A DNA stretch of 64,000 nt from Chitinophaga skermanii (lineage in GTDB: Bacteria; Bacteroidota; Bacteroidia; Chitinophagales; Chitinophagaceae): positions 1-64,000 of the forward strand of contig NZ_QLLL01000014.1 of assembly GCF_003259335.1 (NCBI RefSeq), read 5' to 3'. Positions 17,145-27,477 of the stretch are shown here, piece after piece; position 1 is the first letter of the stretch, and each line of letters starts with the position of its first letter. Under the pieces are notes generated by a model that was given only the letters and a program-made list of their open reading frames with translations, had not been told where the DNA came from and ran no database searches. The position numbers were made by a program, and so were the translations under genes.

Positions 17145-19925
17145 TTATGATTTAATCTTTTTGAATTGCCTGAATTTGTATACCCCGCTCAGCATAAAGT
17201 ACCTACCCAATGCATTATTGCGACGATCTTCAATAAACCCGTTCCCCATAATGCGGGTAAGCCCAGCGTTCTTATTCATCACATCTTTCGCATCAAAACG
17301 AAGACTAAATGATTTTCCTACCTCTTTCTGTAAAGCCAAACTCAACAAAGGAATCGTTTGGTTATAGCCATTACTAAGTCCTAATGTGCTATACGCCTCG
17401 AATGAGGTTTCAAACGTGGTACGATAGGGTAGCATGTGAATGGTTTCAATACTATAGTTCAATAACCAACTGGTTTGCGGTTGAATGCTCGCCATTGTTA
17501 ATTGCCTGTTATACCAAGTGGCATTGAACTTACCGTGCACGCTGGTTTTGTAACCGAAGTAATAATTCATATCCATACCGGGTCGCAAAGTGAATGCCTT
17601 GCTAATAGTGGCAATGCCATTATTAAAAATCGTTTGATATTGATAGCCTGTTTGCAGCTCCGTATTCATATTGGAGCCGTTGTTTTTCAAACGGAAGCTT
17701 TTACCCAGGGTAAGTGAAGCACTGTAATTCCCTTTTACGTTCGTAGGCATTACGTATTGTACCCCGCTTTGCAAATCAATACTGGTGCTATCGGTTACTT
17801 GGCTATTGTAGTAACGAACATCCCCTACAGCAAACAAACTATTGCCGGTACCGGTATCGAACTGCCGGAAATGTACACTCCAAGCATGCAAACGAATAGG
17901 CTTAAGCGCAGGATTACCATTGCGTATGTAAAGCGGGTCGCTTTTGTCGGGCAGTGCTTGTAAGTACTGCATGGCGGGTAAAGTAGTGGTATAGTTATAC
18001 TTGAAACGTAGTTTTCTGCGTGGATCAAACTTGTATTCTGCTAACACTTCAGGTGCAAACGCGTGAAACTTTTGGGCGATGGTATAGTCCTTAGTGGCGG
18101 AAGTACCTCTTAAATCGTTCACTAAGTACCCCGCATCCATGGTAAGCTGTAGCTTTTGCCATTGCCCGGCAAAGGAAACTTTCGCGAGGTTTTGCCATTG
18201 ATTCGTTTGTAAAACATCGCTTAATTGGGGATCGATTTTTTCTTTTAGTTGGTCGCGTATTTGGATATTGTATTCCCCGCGGTTAAAATAGATTTTATCG
18301 CCAATTTGAAGGTATGTTTTCTTGGATAGTGGCATTGTGAAAACGCCGTTGGCACTCAAACTTTTCTGCTCGCTTTTATTCATTTGCAGTTGAGCAATTT
18401 CCTTTTGTTGTTCGCCACTCGGCAAGTTGTAAAAGGTACTTTTTGAAGCATTCTCTTGCGTTTGATCGAATGTGTACCATTCGGGTTTCACCTGCAGTAA
18501 AAGCGAATAACCAGGTGTGGCAAAGCGATGGCGTGCTAATATTTCGGCACTGCCTAATGTGTGCCGCGCTTTGGTATGGTTGGCCAATTGCCCATCATTG
18601 AGTATGGCTTTATTTAAACTTAACGACTGAAAATTTCGCGTAAGATGGTTTTCACTTGTTGTAAGATCTATATGCGGCGACACTTTAATGCTGTTGCGTT
18701 GGTTGATTTTCCAATCTGCACTAGCATCAACCCGTTGGTTGGTTTGCTGTTGTTGAGTAGAACCGTTTTGTAAGTAACGGTAACTTGTATCAACTAACTG
18801 GAATAATTTATCGTTGCTATATTGATTAGTGGTATTGGATGTGTTGAAGAAATAACTACTACGCCATTTGAGATTCGTCCAGTCGTTGTTAAAATTCGCC
18901 CCACCGTATTTCGTATCCGTTAGGCCAATTGGTCGGGCCATTTCTGCCAATTCGCTGGGGTCGCCTTCAATCCGTACACCTTTCATACGCATAAGTTCGG
19001 AAATAGCAGCAGGCGGTAGGTTGCGGAACATCGTAGGATTTGTACCGGCTAATCGAATCAACTCCGCTGCGCTGAAGCCCGATTTGTTCACGTTGTTTCC
19101 CTTCAATAACAACGACAATTGCATATCATCCAACAAGCTGTTCGCATTTATCCCCGCATCGTAACGCTCATTTGTACCGATACCACCGTGAACATTCCCA
19201 AAGATGCCACGCTTGCTATTTTTCTTTGTAACGAGGTTGATCGTTTTCACTTGTTGACCATCGTTCACTCCTGTAAACTCGGCCATGTCACTTTGTTTGT
19301 CGAGAACTTGTACCTTATCGATCATATTGGCCGGTAAATTCCGGGAGGCAATAGCAGGGTCGTTCCCGAAGAATTCTTTCCCGTCCACAAGTATCCTTTG
19401 TACAGTTTCTCCTTGGGCCTTAATAGTGCCATCTTTCTCCACTTGTACCCCGGGCAACTTACGTAGTAACTCATCTACAACAGCATTTTCCCGTGTTTTA
19501 AATTTATTGGCATTGTATTCTACCGTATCGCCTTTCATAGAAACCGGCGGTGTATTATCTACAATCGTTACCCCGTTCAACTGCACTACTTTATCGATAT
19601 CCAATTCCATTGTTGGCGGTAAAGCCGGGTACTTACCTGTATTACTACTAAACCTTTGCAATAAAGGTTTATAACCCGCGATGCTCATTGCTAAAACGTA
19701 ATCACCGTTTTGTAACGTTGCATGTAAACGGCCTGTTGAATCGGTAAAACCTTGTGCAATGGGTACGAGCAATGTATCTTGTATGCGCGAAATTCGGAAT
19801 GGCTGGAAGGAGGCGCTAGTTGGTTGCTTGGGCGTGATGATTTTAGTTTGTATAGCCTGTTGACCATACAAGGGTATAAAGCAAACGGTAAAAAGAAGTG
19901 TAATAAATGTAATCCTGGCGTTCAT
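17145..19925 (-). CDS. Outer-membrane beta-barrel protein with TonB-type plug
   Basis: 926 residues. Signal peptide (MNARITFITLLFTVCFIPLYG), a carboxypeptidase-regulatory-like domain (about 30-110), and a plug-like domain (VDELLRKLPGVQVEKDGTI, QRILVDGKEFFGNDPAIASR, IDKVQVLDKQSDMAEFTG). A long beta barrel follows. This is the 'outer membrane beta-barrel family' type, related to TonB-dependent receptors but without a clear TonB box. The ligand is unknown. The sensor kinase/regulator pair upstream on the same strand and the GLPGLI gene downstream suggest a stress- or substrate-induced envelope module. Confidence 0.88.
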   Translation of the reverse strand: MNARITFITLLFTVCFIPLYGQQAIQTKIITPKQPTSASFQPFRISRIQDTLLVPIAQGFTDSTGRLHATLQNGDYVLAMSIAGYKPLLQRFSSNTGKYPALPPTMELDIDKVVQLNGVTIVDNTPPVSMKGDTVEYNANKFKTRENAVVDELLRKLPGVQVEKDGTIKAQGETVQRILVDGKEFFGNDPAIASRNLPANMIDKVQVLDKQSDMAEFTGVNDGQQVKTINLVTKKNSKRGIFGNVHGGIGTNERYDAGINANSLLDDMQLSLLLKGNNVNKSGFSAAELIRLAGTNPTMFRNLPPAAISELMRMKGVRIEGDPSELAEMARPIGLTDTKYGGANFNNDWTNLKWRSSYFFNTSNTTNQYSNDKLFQLVDTSYRYLQNGSTQQQQTNQRVDASADWKINQRNSIKVSPHIDLTTSENHLTRNFQSLSLNKAILNDGQLANHTKARHTLGSAEILARHRFATPGYSLLLQVKPEWYTFDQTQENASKSTFYNLPSGEQQKEIAQLQMNKSEQKSLSANGVFTMPLSKKTYLQIGDKIYFNRGEYNIQIRDQLKEKIDPQLSDVLQTNQWQNLAKVSFAGQWQKLQLTMDAGYLVNDLRGTSATKDYTIAQKFHAFAPEVLAEYKFDPRRKLRFKYNYTTTLPAMQYLQALPDKSDPLYIRNGNPALKPIRLHAWSVHFRQFDTGTGNSLFAVGDVRYYNSQVTDSTSIDLQSGVQYVMPTNVKGNYSASLTLGKSFRLKNNGSNMNTELQTGYQYQTIFNNGIATISKAFTLRPGMDMNYYFGYKTSVHGKFNATWYNRQLTMASIQPQTSWLLNYSIETIHMLPYRTTFETSFEAYSTLGLSNGYNQTIPLLSLALQKEVGKSFSLRFDAKDVMNKNAGLTRIMGNGFIEDRRNNALGRYFMLSGVYKFRQFKKIKS

Positions 19926-20019
19926 GGTTTATTGCATATTGCTATGCAGCAAAACTATTAAGCGGCGAGGGTTTTATGGGTTAACGAGACTTGATATAAC
20001 CTTAATGAATGTTAAAATT

Positions 20020-20712
20020 TTAGACAATTAGTTTATATCCTTTACCACGAACATTCACAATTTGAATACGTTCATCATATTGTAAGAATTTGCGCATACG
20101 GGTCATGTAAACATCCATATTACGGGCATTAAAGAAACTATCATCCCCCCAAATTTCCATCAGCATATCTTTTCTTGCCGTGATTTGGTGTAGGTTGTCG
20201 GCTAACATTTTCAATATATCGGCTTCCCTTTGCGATAAACGTTGTACGCCATTGGGGTGGTGGAGGGTTTGACGGGGATAATCGAATTGGTAATCCCCAA
20301 TCAGCAAATACTGCGTATCACTCTTCTTCGCTGTAGGTTTAGCTTGTACCCGTTTCAGCAACGCTTGCATGCGCATGATCAGCTCCTCGATACTAAAAGG
20401 TTTCTTCATGTAATCGTCGGCTCCCACTTGGAAACCCTTAATAACATCTTGTACTTCGCTTTTTGCAGTAAGGAAAATGAGTGGTATTTGATCATTGATG
20501 GCCCGGATTTCCGTCACCAACGTAATGCCGTCTTTCTTGGGCATCATAATATCAACAATACAAATACTTGGTTGTAGCAATTGGAATAGCTGGAGGCCTT
20601 CTACACCATTGGTGGCAATGGTTACATCAAAACCTTTCATCGCTAGCGTTTCCTTCACCACGCCCGCTAACACGTTTTCATCTTCAACCAATAAAACCTT
20701 TACTTGTTCCAT
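20020..20712 (-). CDS. OmpR-family response regulator (RprY-like)
   Basis: 230 residues. Receiver: VEDE, phospho-acceptor D54 in IVDIMMPKKDG, T in FLTAKSE, K in YMKKPF. The winged helix covers about 135-230 (LSQREADILKMLADN, MDVYMTRMRKFL, VNVRGKGYKLIV). It overlaps the histidine kinase gene by 13 bp, so the two are translated together and are almost certainly cognate. It lies 95 bp before the outer-membrane barrel gene, its likely target. Confidence 0.95.
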   Translation of the reverse strand: MEQVKVLLVEDENVLAGVVKETLAMKGFDVTIATNGVEGLQLFQLLQPSICIVDIMMPKKDGITLVTEIRAINDQIPLIFLTAKSEVQDVIKGFQVGADDYMKKPFSIEELIMRMQALLKRVQAKPTAKKSDTQYLLIGDYQFDYPRQTLHHPNGVQRLSQREADILKMLADNLHQITARKDMLMEIWGDDSFFNARNMDVYMTRMRKFLQYDERIQIVNVRGKGYKLIV

Positions 20713-22154
20713 GCTCTTTTCAAATGTATGGTGAATGTTGTGCCTTTCCCTAGTTCGCTGGTAACGGAGATGTGCCCATTTAGTTCAGTTACGAGGCTTT
20801 TTACATGACTCAATCCCAGTCCATATCCTTTCACATCATGCACATTGCCTTGCGGAACACGGTAAAACTTATCGAAAATGAGTGCAAGTTGTGAGGTAGC
20901 GATCCCAATCCCGCGATCTTGTACCAATATAATCACTTGTTCTTCGTTGCCCGTAACACGTATGCTTACCCAACGGTTGTCAACCGCTGTGTACTTTATC
21001 GCGTTATCTACAAGGTTAACAATAATCGTTTCCAAATAAGCCGCTTCCGTATGAATAACCGGGTTATCCAATTGTACTGTCAATACAAGCTGCACCCCCT
21101 GCAATTTGGAAAAACGTGCCAGTACACTGGGTAACCAAGTATCGAGCGCAATAGCGGTAACTGGCCCCGCAATTTGTGCATGATGTTCCAAGCGTGTTAG
21201 CTGCACAATGCGATCGAGGAGAAGCTGTAGTTTGCGTAATTCCTCTCGTTCAAGTTGTAAATACCGCGATGTCTTTTCTGGATCGTGCATACCCCCGAAA
21301 TCAAGTAATGTTTCGTTTGTAGCACTCAAGATCGCAACAGGTGTTTTGAGTTCATGGGTGATATTGGAAATGAAATCATTCTTCATCACCTCTAACTTTT
21401 TCTGTTTGATAATGATACGCCAGAGTATCCAAATACAGAAGATTATGAGCACCACCAATAAAAACGACAATACAATGGGCCATAATATCTTCACAAACAA
21501 CCAACCACTAAGTCCTTGAAATTGCGCAGCAATATTCGGCTTACGCGAATAACTATCCGCTCGCAAGTTAACGATCATAGGTGCTTGTAATGAAGTATCG
21601 GCTGGGGAAAGGGTTAAGATGGTAAAAGGAAGATGAATATTCCGGGCCGCCAACTCTTTTGTGTAAAAGCGGCGCAGCACAGCCGTATCAACACTCACAA
21701 TGTTACTCATGCTAAAGATGGAAGATAATAACCTTTTAGGATCAACACCTACGGCTTTTAAGTCCACATTTTTCCGCACCAGCATGGTATCGGAATTGCC
21801 GGCCCTCGCTTCCATATCGCCCGAGAAAACGGTTACAACGCCTCTACTCACGGGTCTTTTCTTCGAAGTATCATGGCGATCGCCAACGTGTATATCACCG
21901 GAAAGGTCGAACCGTTCAGCTGAAAGCGGCAAGCCAGGGGCGCTGGTGCCTTGGATTTTACCCTTCAATCCCATTTTCTCAATCGCTTCCACCATAGCTT
22001 GGTCGTACGCTTTCTGTAAAGCATCGGAAGCAACCTGTTGGAAATTCTGTTGCTGGTTCGTATACACACTGAACAACCAGTACAACTGGAAAACAGTTAC
22101 AGCCAATGCTGTAGGTATAGCAATCCACCAAATCCGCTTGACGATAAAATCCAT
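20700..22154 (-). CDS. Sensor histidine kinase
   Basis: About 484 residues. TM1 near 5-28, a periplasmic sensor region of about 190 residues, TM2 (IVLSFLLVVLIIFCIWILW), then HisKA with the phospho-acceptor His in SNITHELKTPVAI and a HATPase with N box (NLVDNAIKYT), G1 (DRGIGIA) and G2 (GYGLGLSHV). It should autophosphorylate and pass phosphate to the overlapping response regulator. The ATG at 22154 (MDFIVKRIWW) places TM1 properly; the 22196 start would add a 14-residue leader without purpose. Confidence 0.94.
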   Translation of the reverse strand: MDFIVKRIWWIAIPTALAVTVFQLYWLFSVYTNQQQNFQQVASDALQKAYDQAMVEAIEKMGLKGKIQGTSAPGLPLSAERFDLSGDIHVGDRHDTSKKRPVSRGVVTVFSGDMEARAGNSDTMLVRKNVDLKAVGVDPKRLLSSIFSMSNIVSVDTAVLRRFYTKELAARNIHLPFTILTLSPADTSLQAPMIVNLRADSYSRKPNIAAQFQGLSGWLFVKILWPIVLSFLLVVLIIFCIWILWRIIIKQKKLEVMKNDFISNITHELKTPVAILSATNETLLDFGGMHDPEKTSRYLQLEREELRKLQLLLDRIVQLTRLEHHAQIAGPVTAIALDTWLPSVLARFSKLQGVQLVLTVQLDNPVIHTEAAYLETIIVNLVDNAIKYTAVDNRWVSIRVTGNEEQVIILVQDRGIGIATSQLALIFDKFYRVPQGNVHDVKGYGLGLSHVKSLVTELNGHISVTSELGKGTTFTIHLKRAWNK

Positions 22155-22355
22155 ATAACAAATGTAATGAACGAATAGGCAGGGAAAATAAAACATTAAC
22201 GTTCATTAACAAAATATCGAGGTTGGTTAACAGTTGGGGGGGATGGGAATTGGTGGAAGTTGGGAATTGAAGAACATTTTAAAATGCTAAAAAGTATGTT
22301 ATGCTGATTTATTTCTAGGTTCTAATGGATTATATCAAAATCAATAAATAAACAA

Positions 22356-23510
22356 TTATTCTGATAAACTAATGCATTTGGCCATTAATTGCTCCTGAAC
22401 ATACCTATTTGTTATATGTTCCTGCTCCAATCTTCGGTTTTCCTTTTGTAAAAAGGCATACATTTTTTGTTCATAGGGATGTAAATGAGGTAATTCAATC
22501 TTGCGGTATTTGGAATGTACCGAAAACGAAGAAAATTCATTGTACGTCGTTTCGTCCATTAAAAAACTCATAGCGTGATGGTAGTAATTTCGTGTCATGT
22601 TCAACATTTCAAAACCAGCTGCATCCATGTCGAACCAGCAATACAGTTCACAATTAGCCAGCCAAGGAATATGTTTATTAACCCGGCTTTTAAAACCTTC
22701 TCCAAAGATGGCTACGCTGTTTTTGATTTTTGGAAAGGAACGAAAACAGGCTCCATTCTCAATAATAAACACCTTGTCTGGTTTCCACGGGAGTAAAGCA
22801 GCATCATCAATCGTGAGCGCCACTTCATGATATCCCAAGGTAGATTTTAGTACCTCATCCAATACCCTTACTTGTGTATAGATATTGTTACGTTTTATTT
22901 GATACCTGCCCGAAAAATCTTTTTCTGTTATGTTAATCTTATATGAAGGCAATATATTATCCAACATCTTTTTCAAAGGCTTAGTATTCTGTTCGATAAA
23001 CTTTGTGTGCAACGCTATCGGAAGCTCACGTAGGTAAAACGGATGAGGAGGGCTATGGTCGAAGAAGTAACGGACTACTTTCAGTAAATCGGACATGATG
23101 CCCGCATAAGTTAGTAGGAAAGCAGGTTGCTCAGCAACCCATTGAGAATTGTTCGGAAAAGAGTCAGTAATTAGCTTAAAGGTTTCTTTTATTTTCAAAA
23201 AAACTTTTTCCCGCTTAGTAAAGAAAAGATAATCCTCCAGGCTTTCAAAGAATATTTTATCGGGTATCTTTTGTGGTGATCCCTGTATGTTTTTTGTTTT
23301 CCATATTACAGTATATCCTTTGCCTTTTGCTTCCTTTGAGTGATTATATAAAGGCACAATAGCAAGTTGAAGTTGGTTAAAGCCAGTATCTTTTACTTTT
23401 TTGTCTGATGGTATAACCAGTGGAAAAGGATTTTCATTTTTTAAAATAGCACCCGCTATTCTAAAAAAGTGTTTATCTGATTTAACTAAAAGTTCCTGTA
23501 GTGTTATCAT
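22356..23510 (-). CDS. jetD: Wadjet JetD: TOPRIM-type plasmid nuclease subunit
   Basis: 384 residues with the DUF3322/DUF2220 layout. The helical/winged N-terminal part runs to about 230. The TOPRIM core has E251 in VFIIEN, the glycine turn AIFGEGF, and D294/D296 in CWFDMDAAGF, which stands where relatives have YWGDIDTHGF. These acids bind the metal for DNA cleavage. In Wadjet, JetD cuts circular plasmids that JetABC has loop-extruded. It is last in the jetABCD operon and overlaps jetC by 4 bp (ATGA), so the two are translationally coupled. Confidence 0.92.
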   Translation of the reverse strand: MITLQELLVKSDKHFFRIAGAILKNENPFPLVIPSDKKVKDTGFNQLQLAIVPLYNHSKEAKGKGYTVIWKTKNIQGSPQKIPDKIFFESLEDYLFFTKREKVFLKIKETFKLITDSFPNNSQWVAEQPAFLLTYAGIMSDLLKVVRYFFDHSPPHPFYLRELPIALHTKFIEQNTKPLKKMLDNILPSYKINITEKDFSGRYQIKRNNIYTQVRVLDEVLKSTLGYHEVALTIDDAALLPWKPDKVFIIENGACFRSFPKIKNSVAIFGEGFKSRVNKHIPWLANCELYCWFDMDAAGFEMLNMTRNYYHHAMSFLMDETTYNEFSSFSVHSKYRKIELPHLHPYEQKMYAFLQKENRRLEQEHITNRYVQEQLMAKCISLSE

Positions 23511-26500
23511 TCTGATTCTTCGCTTATTTGTTTAAATTTTTCACCTTGTTCATAATACTGCTCCATTGTTAGGTTATACAATACTGAATTTTTTTTATTC
23601 TTAATTTCTACAAAATGCACCGCATGAATGTATGGTTCTGCGATGTTTATTTTGTCTAATGGGGTTACTACGAGAATTTGCAAATTGAGTTGTTCGCAGA
23701 ATTCCATTAAGAAACGGCTTTTCTCAGGATCCAGCCTGCTAAAGGCTTCATCAACTGTTATGAAGCGAAGGCTTTTGTGTTGACGACCTTGTTGAAAAAT
23801 TCCAAACTGGTGTGCAATAGCTGCGCCCAAAATGGCATATGTGAACTGTGCTTTTTGCCCTCCCGAATAGCTGGCGGTGTTATCATGGTATTGCTCTGCT
23901 TTGTTTTCTATCATAGAGTATTCTCTCGCACTAAAGGTGAGCCAGTTGCGTACATCACTTACTTTTCTACGCCAGGTTTCTTCTTTTTGAAGTTCGGTAA
24001 TTAGGTGCTTAATTTTTTCAAATACCTGTTCCCTGTAAAGGTCGTCTTGCTGTGTGGCAAAGTCCAACGCATTAGGAATTGCATCACTAAGCTGCCCACG
24101 GAAGATATTAATTTCGTTTTCACCACGCAGTGGTCGGTGTTCAAGTTGCAGATAAGTGTCGGGATTGCGGTTAAAAGTAATTTTCTTTAATGGAATGTTT
24201 AGTTCCTCAATCATATCCTTAATCTTATCCAGCTCAGTGTTCAGCCAAGTACGGTAGCTGGTAAGTGCATCTAGCATGCTTTTGTCCATGTATTCGCGGA
24301 ACCTTTTTTTATGTTTCACCAACCGCTGTGTTTGTATAATATTATATAGCTCTTCAATTTCCTCTATATTTTTAAGATCAGCGCTGATGTTGATTACATC
24401 GCCATGCCAACTTGGAAAGTCTCGGATTATTTTTTCCTCTGGATGAACAAATGCCGCTATGTCTTTGATAATCTTTTGTTCCAGTTGGTTAACAGTTTCT
24501 GAAGCCGTTCGTTGCCTTGATTTTAGCCTAGTGCCAATCTGTTTTATCTCATTTTCAAAGGCTGAAAGTCCCTGTTCATTAATAAGTTCAAGTTTTTCTT
24601 CCTGCAAAAATCTCTGGATAGAACGTGATCCTGTATCGGAGAGTGCCTTAAAATCAAGGCTAAGCAATCTGGCGTTTTTATTAATATACTCATCGTTCAA
24701 TGTTTTTATTTCTCCAACTAAACGATCTCTTTTGGCGTGTTCTAATTGTAGTATTCTTTCCGTGTCCTTAATCAGTTCAACAATTTGCTCATACGCGTGC
24801 GATGATTTCTTAAGTTCATTTAACTGTTCGTTCAACAACACTAACTTTTTTGCATGCCGCTGCCAATCTATCTCGTCATAATATCGGTATCGAAGTAAGT
24901 TAGTAATTGCAAGTATAGTTTTATTAATGTCGTCAATGCGTGGTGTTATTTCCCTGATTTTGTCACTTATCTGTTGATAATTTGATTCTGCCAGGTGTTT
25001 CTGTTGTTGTAGGTATTTTATTGTTTCCCGGTTATCCCATCCCAAGCGATATTTCCCTTTGTGCCATTTGCCGGGGCGGTCATCTTTTTCATGGCGGTTT
25101 ACATTGCGCATGAGTCCATTGGATGTAATAGCTTTTTGTGATCCATAGAACACATCCAGGTCGTCGGTACAATAATAATTGAAACGATCAAATAAAGCAT
25201 TTGTTATCCAGTCTTTATAGATAGAGTCCTTAAATTCCAATTTATCCACGAGATCATTCTCATCTGTCGACCAGCGAAGTAATGGTGCAATTCTCTTCTC
25301 TATTTTTTGGTATACTAATTTAGTTTGCAAATCATTGTTATAAATAAAATGATTGACTGCCTTTATAAATTTTTCCGGTACTAGCAATTGCATAGAAAAA
25401 TTATGTAACAGTCGCTCAATAGCGTCTTCCCATTTTTGTTCTGCCGGTTTTACCTTTATTAACTCACCGGCAAAAGGAAGTTCAACTTCTGTTATATCCA
25501 ACAGTTCTGTTAGCCGTTTTCTAGCCTGTACTAGATCTTCGGGTATTCGATTTCTTCGCTCTAGCAGTGAGGATATCTGCTTTTGTAACTCATTTATCTT
25601 TGTTTCTGTACTTTCTTGTTCAATTTTATATCTCGTTTTTTGTTCCGACAATCTCTCTTGGTCCTTGGGTATGATAATGCCCAGTTTTTCAGCCTGCTTG
25701 TAGTTTTCGTTAAATGCAGAACTACTTGAAGGGAAATCCAACTTCAGTTGCTTACAAGTGTCTTCATAAAATTTACTCGCTGCAGATTTATCATTTCTTT
25801 TGATGATTTCTGCTTCAATATCCTTATTCAGTAAGGTTACCTGGTGGTCGATGTTCAGGGCGGCCTTTTGGGTGATTAATTGAACTTTTTTCTCATCTAA
25901 TTCGCTTATTCTTTCTGTTGTAAGACGCTTTTCTTCTTGAGCTATTGTTGTATCCCATTTAACCTTACTAATATATGTTACTAACAGGTCATACTCTTTT
26001 TTATTAAGATAGAAGGGCATTTGTTCTTCCACAAAATCGAGCTCGGTTTTAAGGCTTCGTTGTTCATACAGTGTGTCTTTATGGATGATAATGGGTGTAA
26101 GAAGCTCCAATTGTTTTTCATCTTTCTGTATAGCTTTATGGCTGATAAGTAGGTCACTATAATGTTCATACAAGCTTCTGAATTGCTCTTCCGCTTCTGA
26201 TTCTTCTAGCATTTCTTGCCTTATAAAGTTTGTAAGATCACCCAATACTTTTATGCCCACTGTCTGGCTAAAGAGTGATAGCGCTTTATCTTTTAGACCG
26301 AACAAATCGCTAAAACGGCTGGCATATTCTTTAAAGCTGTTGTATAGTTCTGTTTTAGGGAATTGGTTTTTCAATTTCTTTTTCCAATCACCTCGTATAT
26401 CAAAATGATTTTTTCCAAAATGCTCATTGATGTTGAGCAAGTAGGGTGCAATGAGGAAGATTTTTTGCAAACTTCCATTGCTGTACCATCTAACCTGTAT

Positions 26501-26902
26501 TAATGATATAGTGTGATGTGTACCTGAGTTTTGAAAGCAAGCCAGTAGAACAGAATAGGGATTTTCTGCTTTTTGTCGTAATTGCTCTATTTTGGATTTT
26601 TCTTCCTCCTCGGAAAAGGTTTTACCATGATAGCCCCAAAAGTAGGAGTTTTCGTCTCTTTCTTTTTTAGATTCAGCACCCGACGATTGGTTGTAAAACC
26701 TTTTACCAGTAGGTACCAGTATAGTGAGCAGGGCATCTATTAAAGTGGTTTTACCGCTACCATTTGCTCCAGTAAGTAGTGAGGTCCGACCATCGGGTTG
26801 CAGTTTGTACACTTTACCATTAAAGGTCCCCCAGTTAAACACTTCGAGGTACCGTAGCCTATAGCCATTGTCTGTATTATTGTTACTAAAGAGTGTGGAC
26901 AT
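23507..26902 (-). CDS. jetC: Wadjet JetC: SMC/MukB-like motor ATPase
   Basis: 1131 residues. The N-terminal head half has the Walker A GANGSGKT (45-52). Long coiled-coil arms follow (about 250-480 and 610-870) around a hinge-like centre. The C-terminal head half has the ABC signature SYSGGQK and Walker B FITVDEAFSRLD. This is the SbcC/MukB-like P-loop protein of Wadjet, which extrudes DNA loops. It overlaps jetB by 17 bp and jetD by 4 bp. All ATPase motifs look intact. Confidence 0.94.
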   Translation of the reverse strand: MSTLFSNNNTDNGYRLRYLEVFNWGTFNGKVYKLQPDGRTSLLTGANGSGKTTLIDALLTILVPTGKRFYNQSSGAESKKERDENSYFWGYHGKTFSEEEEKSKIEQLRQKAENPYSVLLACFQNSGTHHTISLIQVRWYSNGSLQKIFLIAPYLLNINEHFGKNHFDIRGDWKKKLKNQFPKTELYNSFKEYASRFSDLFGLKDKALSLFSQTVGIKVLGDLTNFIRQEMLEESEAEEQFRSLYEHYSDLLISHKAIQKDEKQLELLTPIIIHKDTLYEQRSLKTELDFVEEQMPFYLNKKEYDLLVTYISKVKWDTTIAQEEKRLTTERISELDEKKVQLITQKAALNIDHQVTLLNKDIEAEIIKRNDKSAASKFYEDTCKQLKLDFPSSSSAFNENYKQAEKLGIIIPKDQERLSEQKTRYKIEQESTETKINELQKQISSLLERRNRIPEDLVQARKRLTELLDITEVELPFAGELIKVKPAEQKWEDAIERLLHNFSMQLLVPEKFIKAVNHFIYNNDLQTKLVYQKIEKRIAPLLRWSTDENDLVDKLEFKDSIYKDWITNALFDRFNYYCTDDLDVFYGSQKAITSNGLMRNVNRHEKDDRPGKWHKGKYRLGWDNRETIKYLQQQKHLAESNYQQISDKIREITPRIDDINKTILAITNLLRYRYYDEIDWQRHAKKLVLLNEQLNELKKSSHAYEQIVELIKDTERILQLEHAKRDRLVGEIKTLNDEYINKNARLLSLDFKALSDTGSRSIQRFLQEEKLELINEQGLSAFENEIKQIGTRLKSRQRTASETVNQLEQKIIKDIAAFVHPEEKIIRDFPSWHGDVINISADLKNIEEIEELYNIIQTQRLVKHKKRFREYMDKSMLDALTSYRTWLNTELDKIKDMIEELNIPLKKITFNRNPDTYLQLEHRPLRGENEINIFRGQLSDAIPNALDFATQQDDLYREQVFEKIKHLITELQKEETWRRKVSDVRNWLTFSAREYSMIENKAEQYHDNTASYSGGQKAQFTYAILGAAIAHQFGIFQQGRQHKSLRFITVDEAFSRLDPEKSRFLMEFCEQLNLQILVVTPLDKINIAEPYIHAVHFVEIKNKKNSVLYNLTMEQYYEQGEKFKQISEESE

Positions 26903-27476
26903 AATGGGCGAGCTTTTGTTTTATTTCTTCTAGCTTTTCGTTGTTGATAAATGCTTTCAGAATCCGTTTTATTTCATACTGGTTGTTGTCCTTGTTAACA
27001 GTATCTTCGCGGTTGAGTTTCAGTATACCGATGTTAAGCAACACAGTAATGGGTTTGGACAAGTCACGCCACAATTTACTCTTGTTGGTTTGTTCTTTGT
27101 AAAACAACTCAATACGTTCTTTAATCTCCTTTTGTGTTAGAAAGTATTTAGTGCCATCACTGCGTACATCAAATTCTTCCAGGCCTTCCCGCAACATGAC
27201 AGCTAGCAGGGTAGACTCGTAATTCAGCGCCTGTTTTTTCATCAATCGTGGTAATGGTTGTTCTTCATCCTCGCCAGCTTCCGGTTGTAGCACTCTAGCA
27301 AAGCCATCCTGTTCAGTAATGATTAACTGCATCCCTATTTTTCCAAAGTATTCCTGTATGGCCGATTGCCAACCCAGTATATCGCGCCAAGTATTTTTGT
27401 CATCCGCATACACTGGCCCTTGCAGCAGTTTAATAATGGCAGCGGCATAAGGCGCCCTTAATATTTTCGGTTCCAT
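26886..27476 (-). CDS. jetB: Wadjet JetB: KITE/MukE-like subunit (DUF4194)
   Basis: About 196 residues, winged-helix KITE fold by family. Visible family-like segments are YAAAIIKLLQGPVYADD, the FGKIGMQLIITEQDGFARVL strand-loop and PLPRLMKKQALNYESTLLAV. It bridges the JetA kleisin and the JetC heads. The ATG at 27476 (MEPKIL) lies 1 bp after the jetA stop; a second ATG at 27488 would overlap jetA by 11 bp. Both would give coupled translation. Confidence 0.9.
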   Translation of the reverse strand: MEPKILRAPYAAAIIKLLQGPVYADDKNTWRDILGWQSAIQEYFGKIGMQLIITEQDGFARVLQPEAGEDEEQPLPRLMKKQALNYESTLLAVMLREGLEEFDVRSDGTKYFLTQKEIKERIELFYKEQTNKSKLWRDLSKPITVLLNIGILKLNREDTVNKDNNQYEIKRILKAFINNEKLEEIKQKLAHYVHTL

Positions 27477-27477
27477 A

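Noticed and set aside
24459..24881. 140-codon plus-strand ORF inside jetC
   Set aside because: Antisense shadow of a coiled-coil region; no start context, no family pattern.
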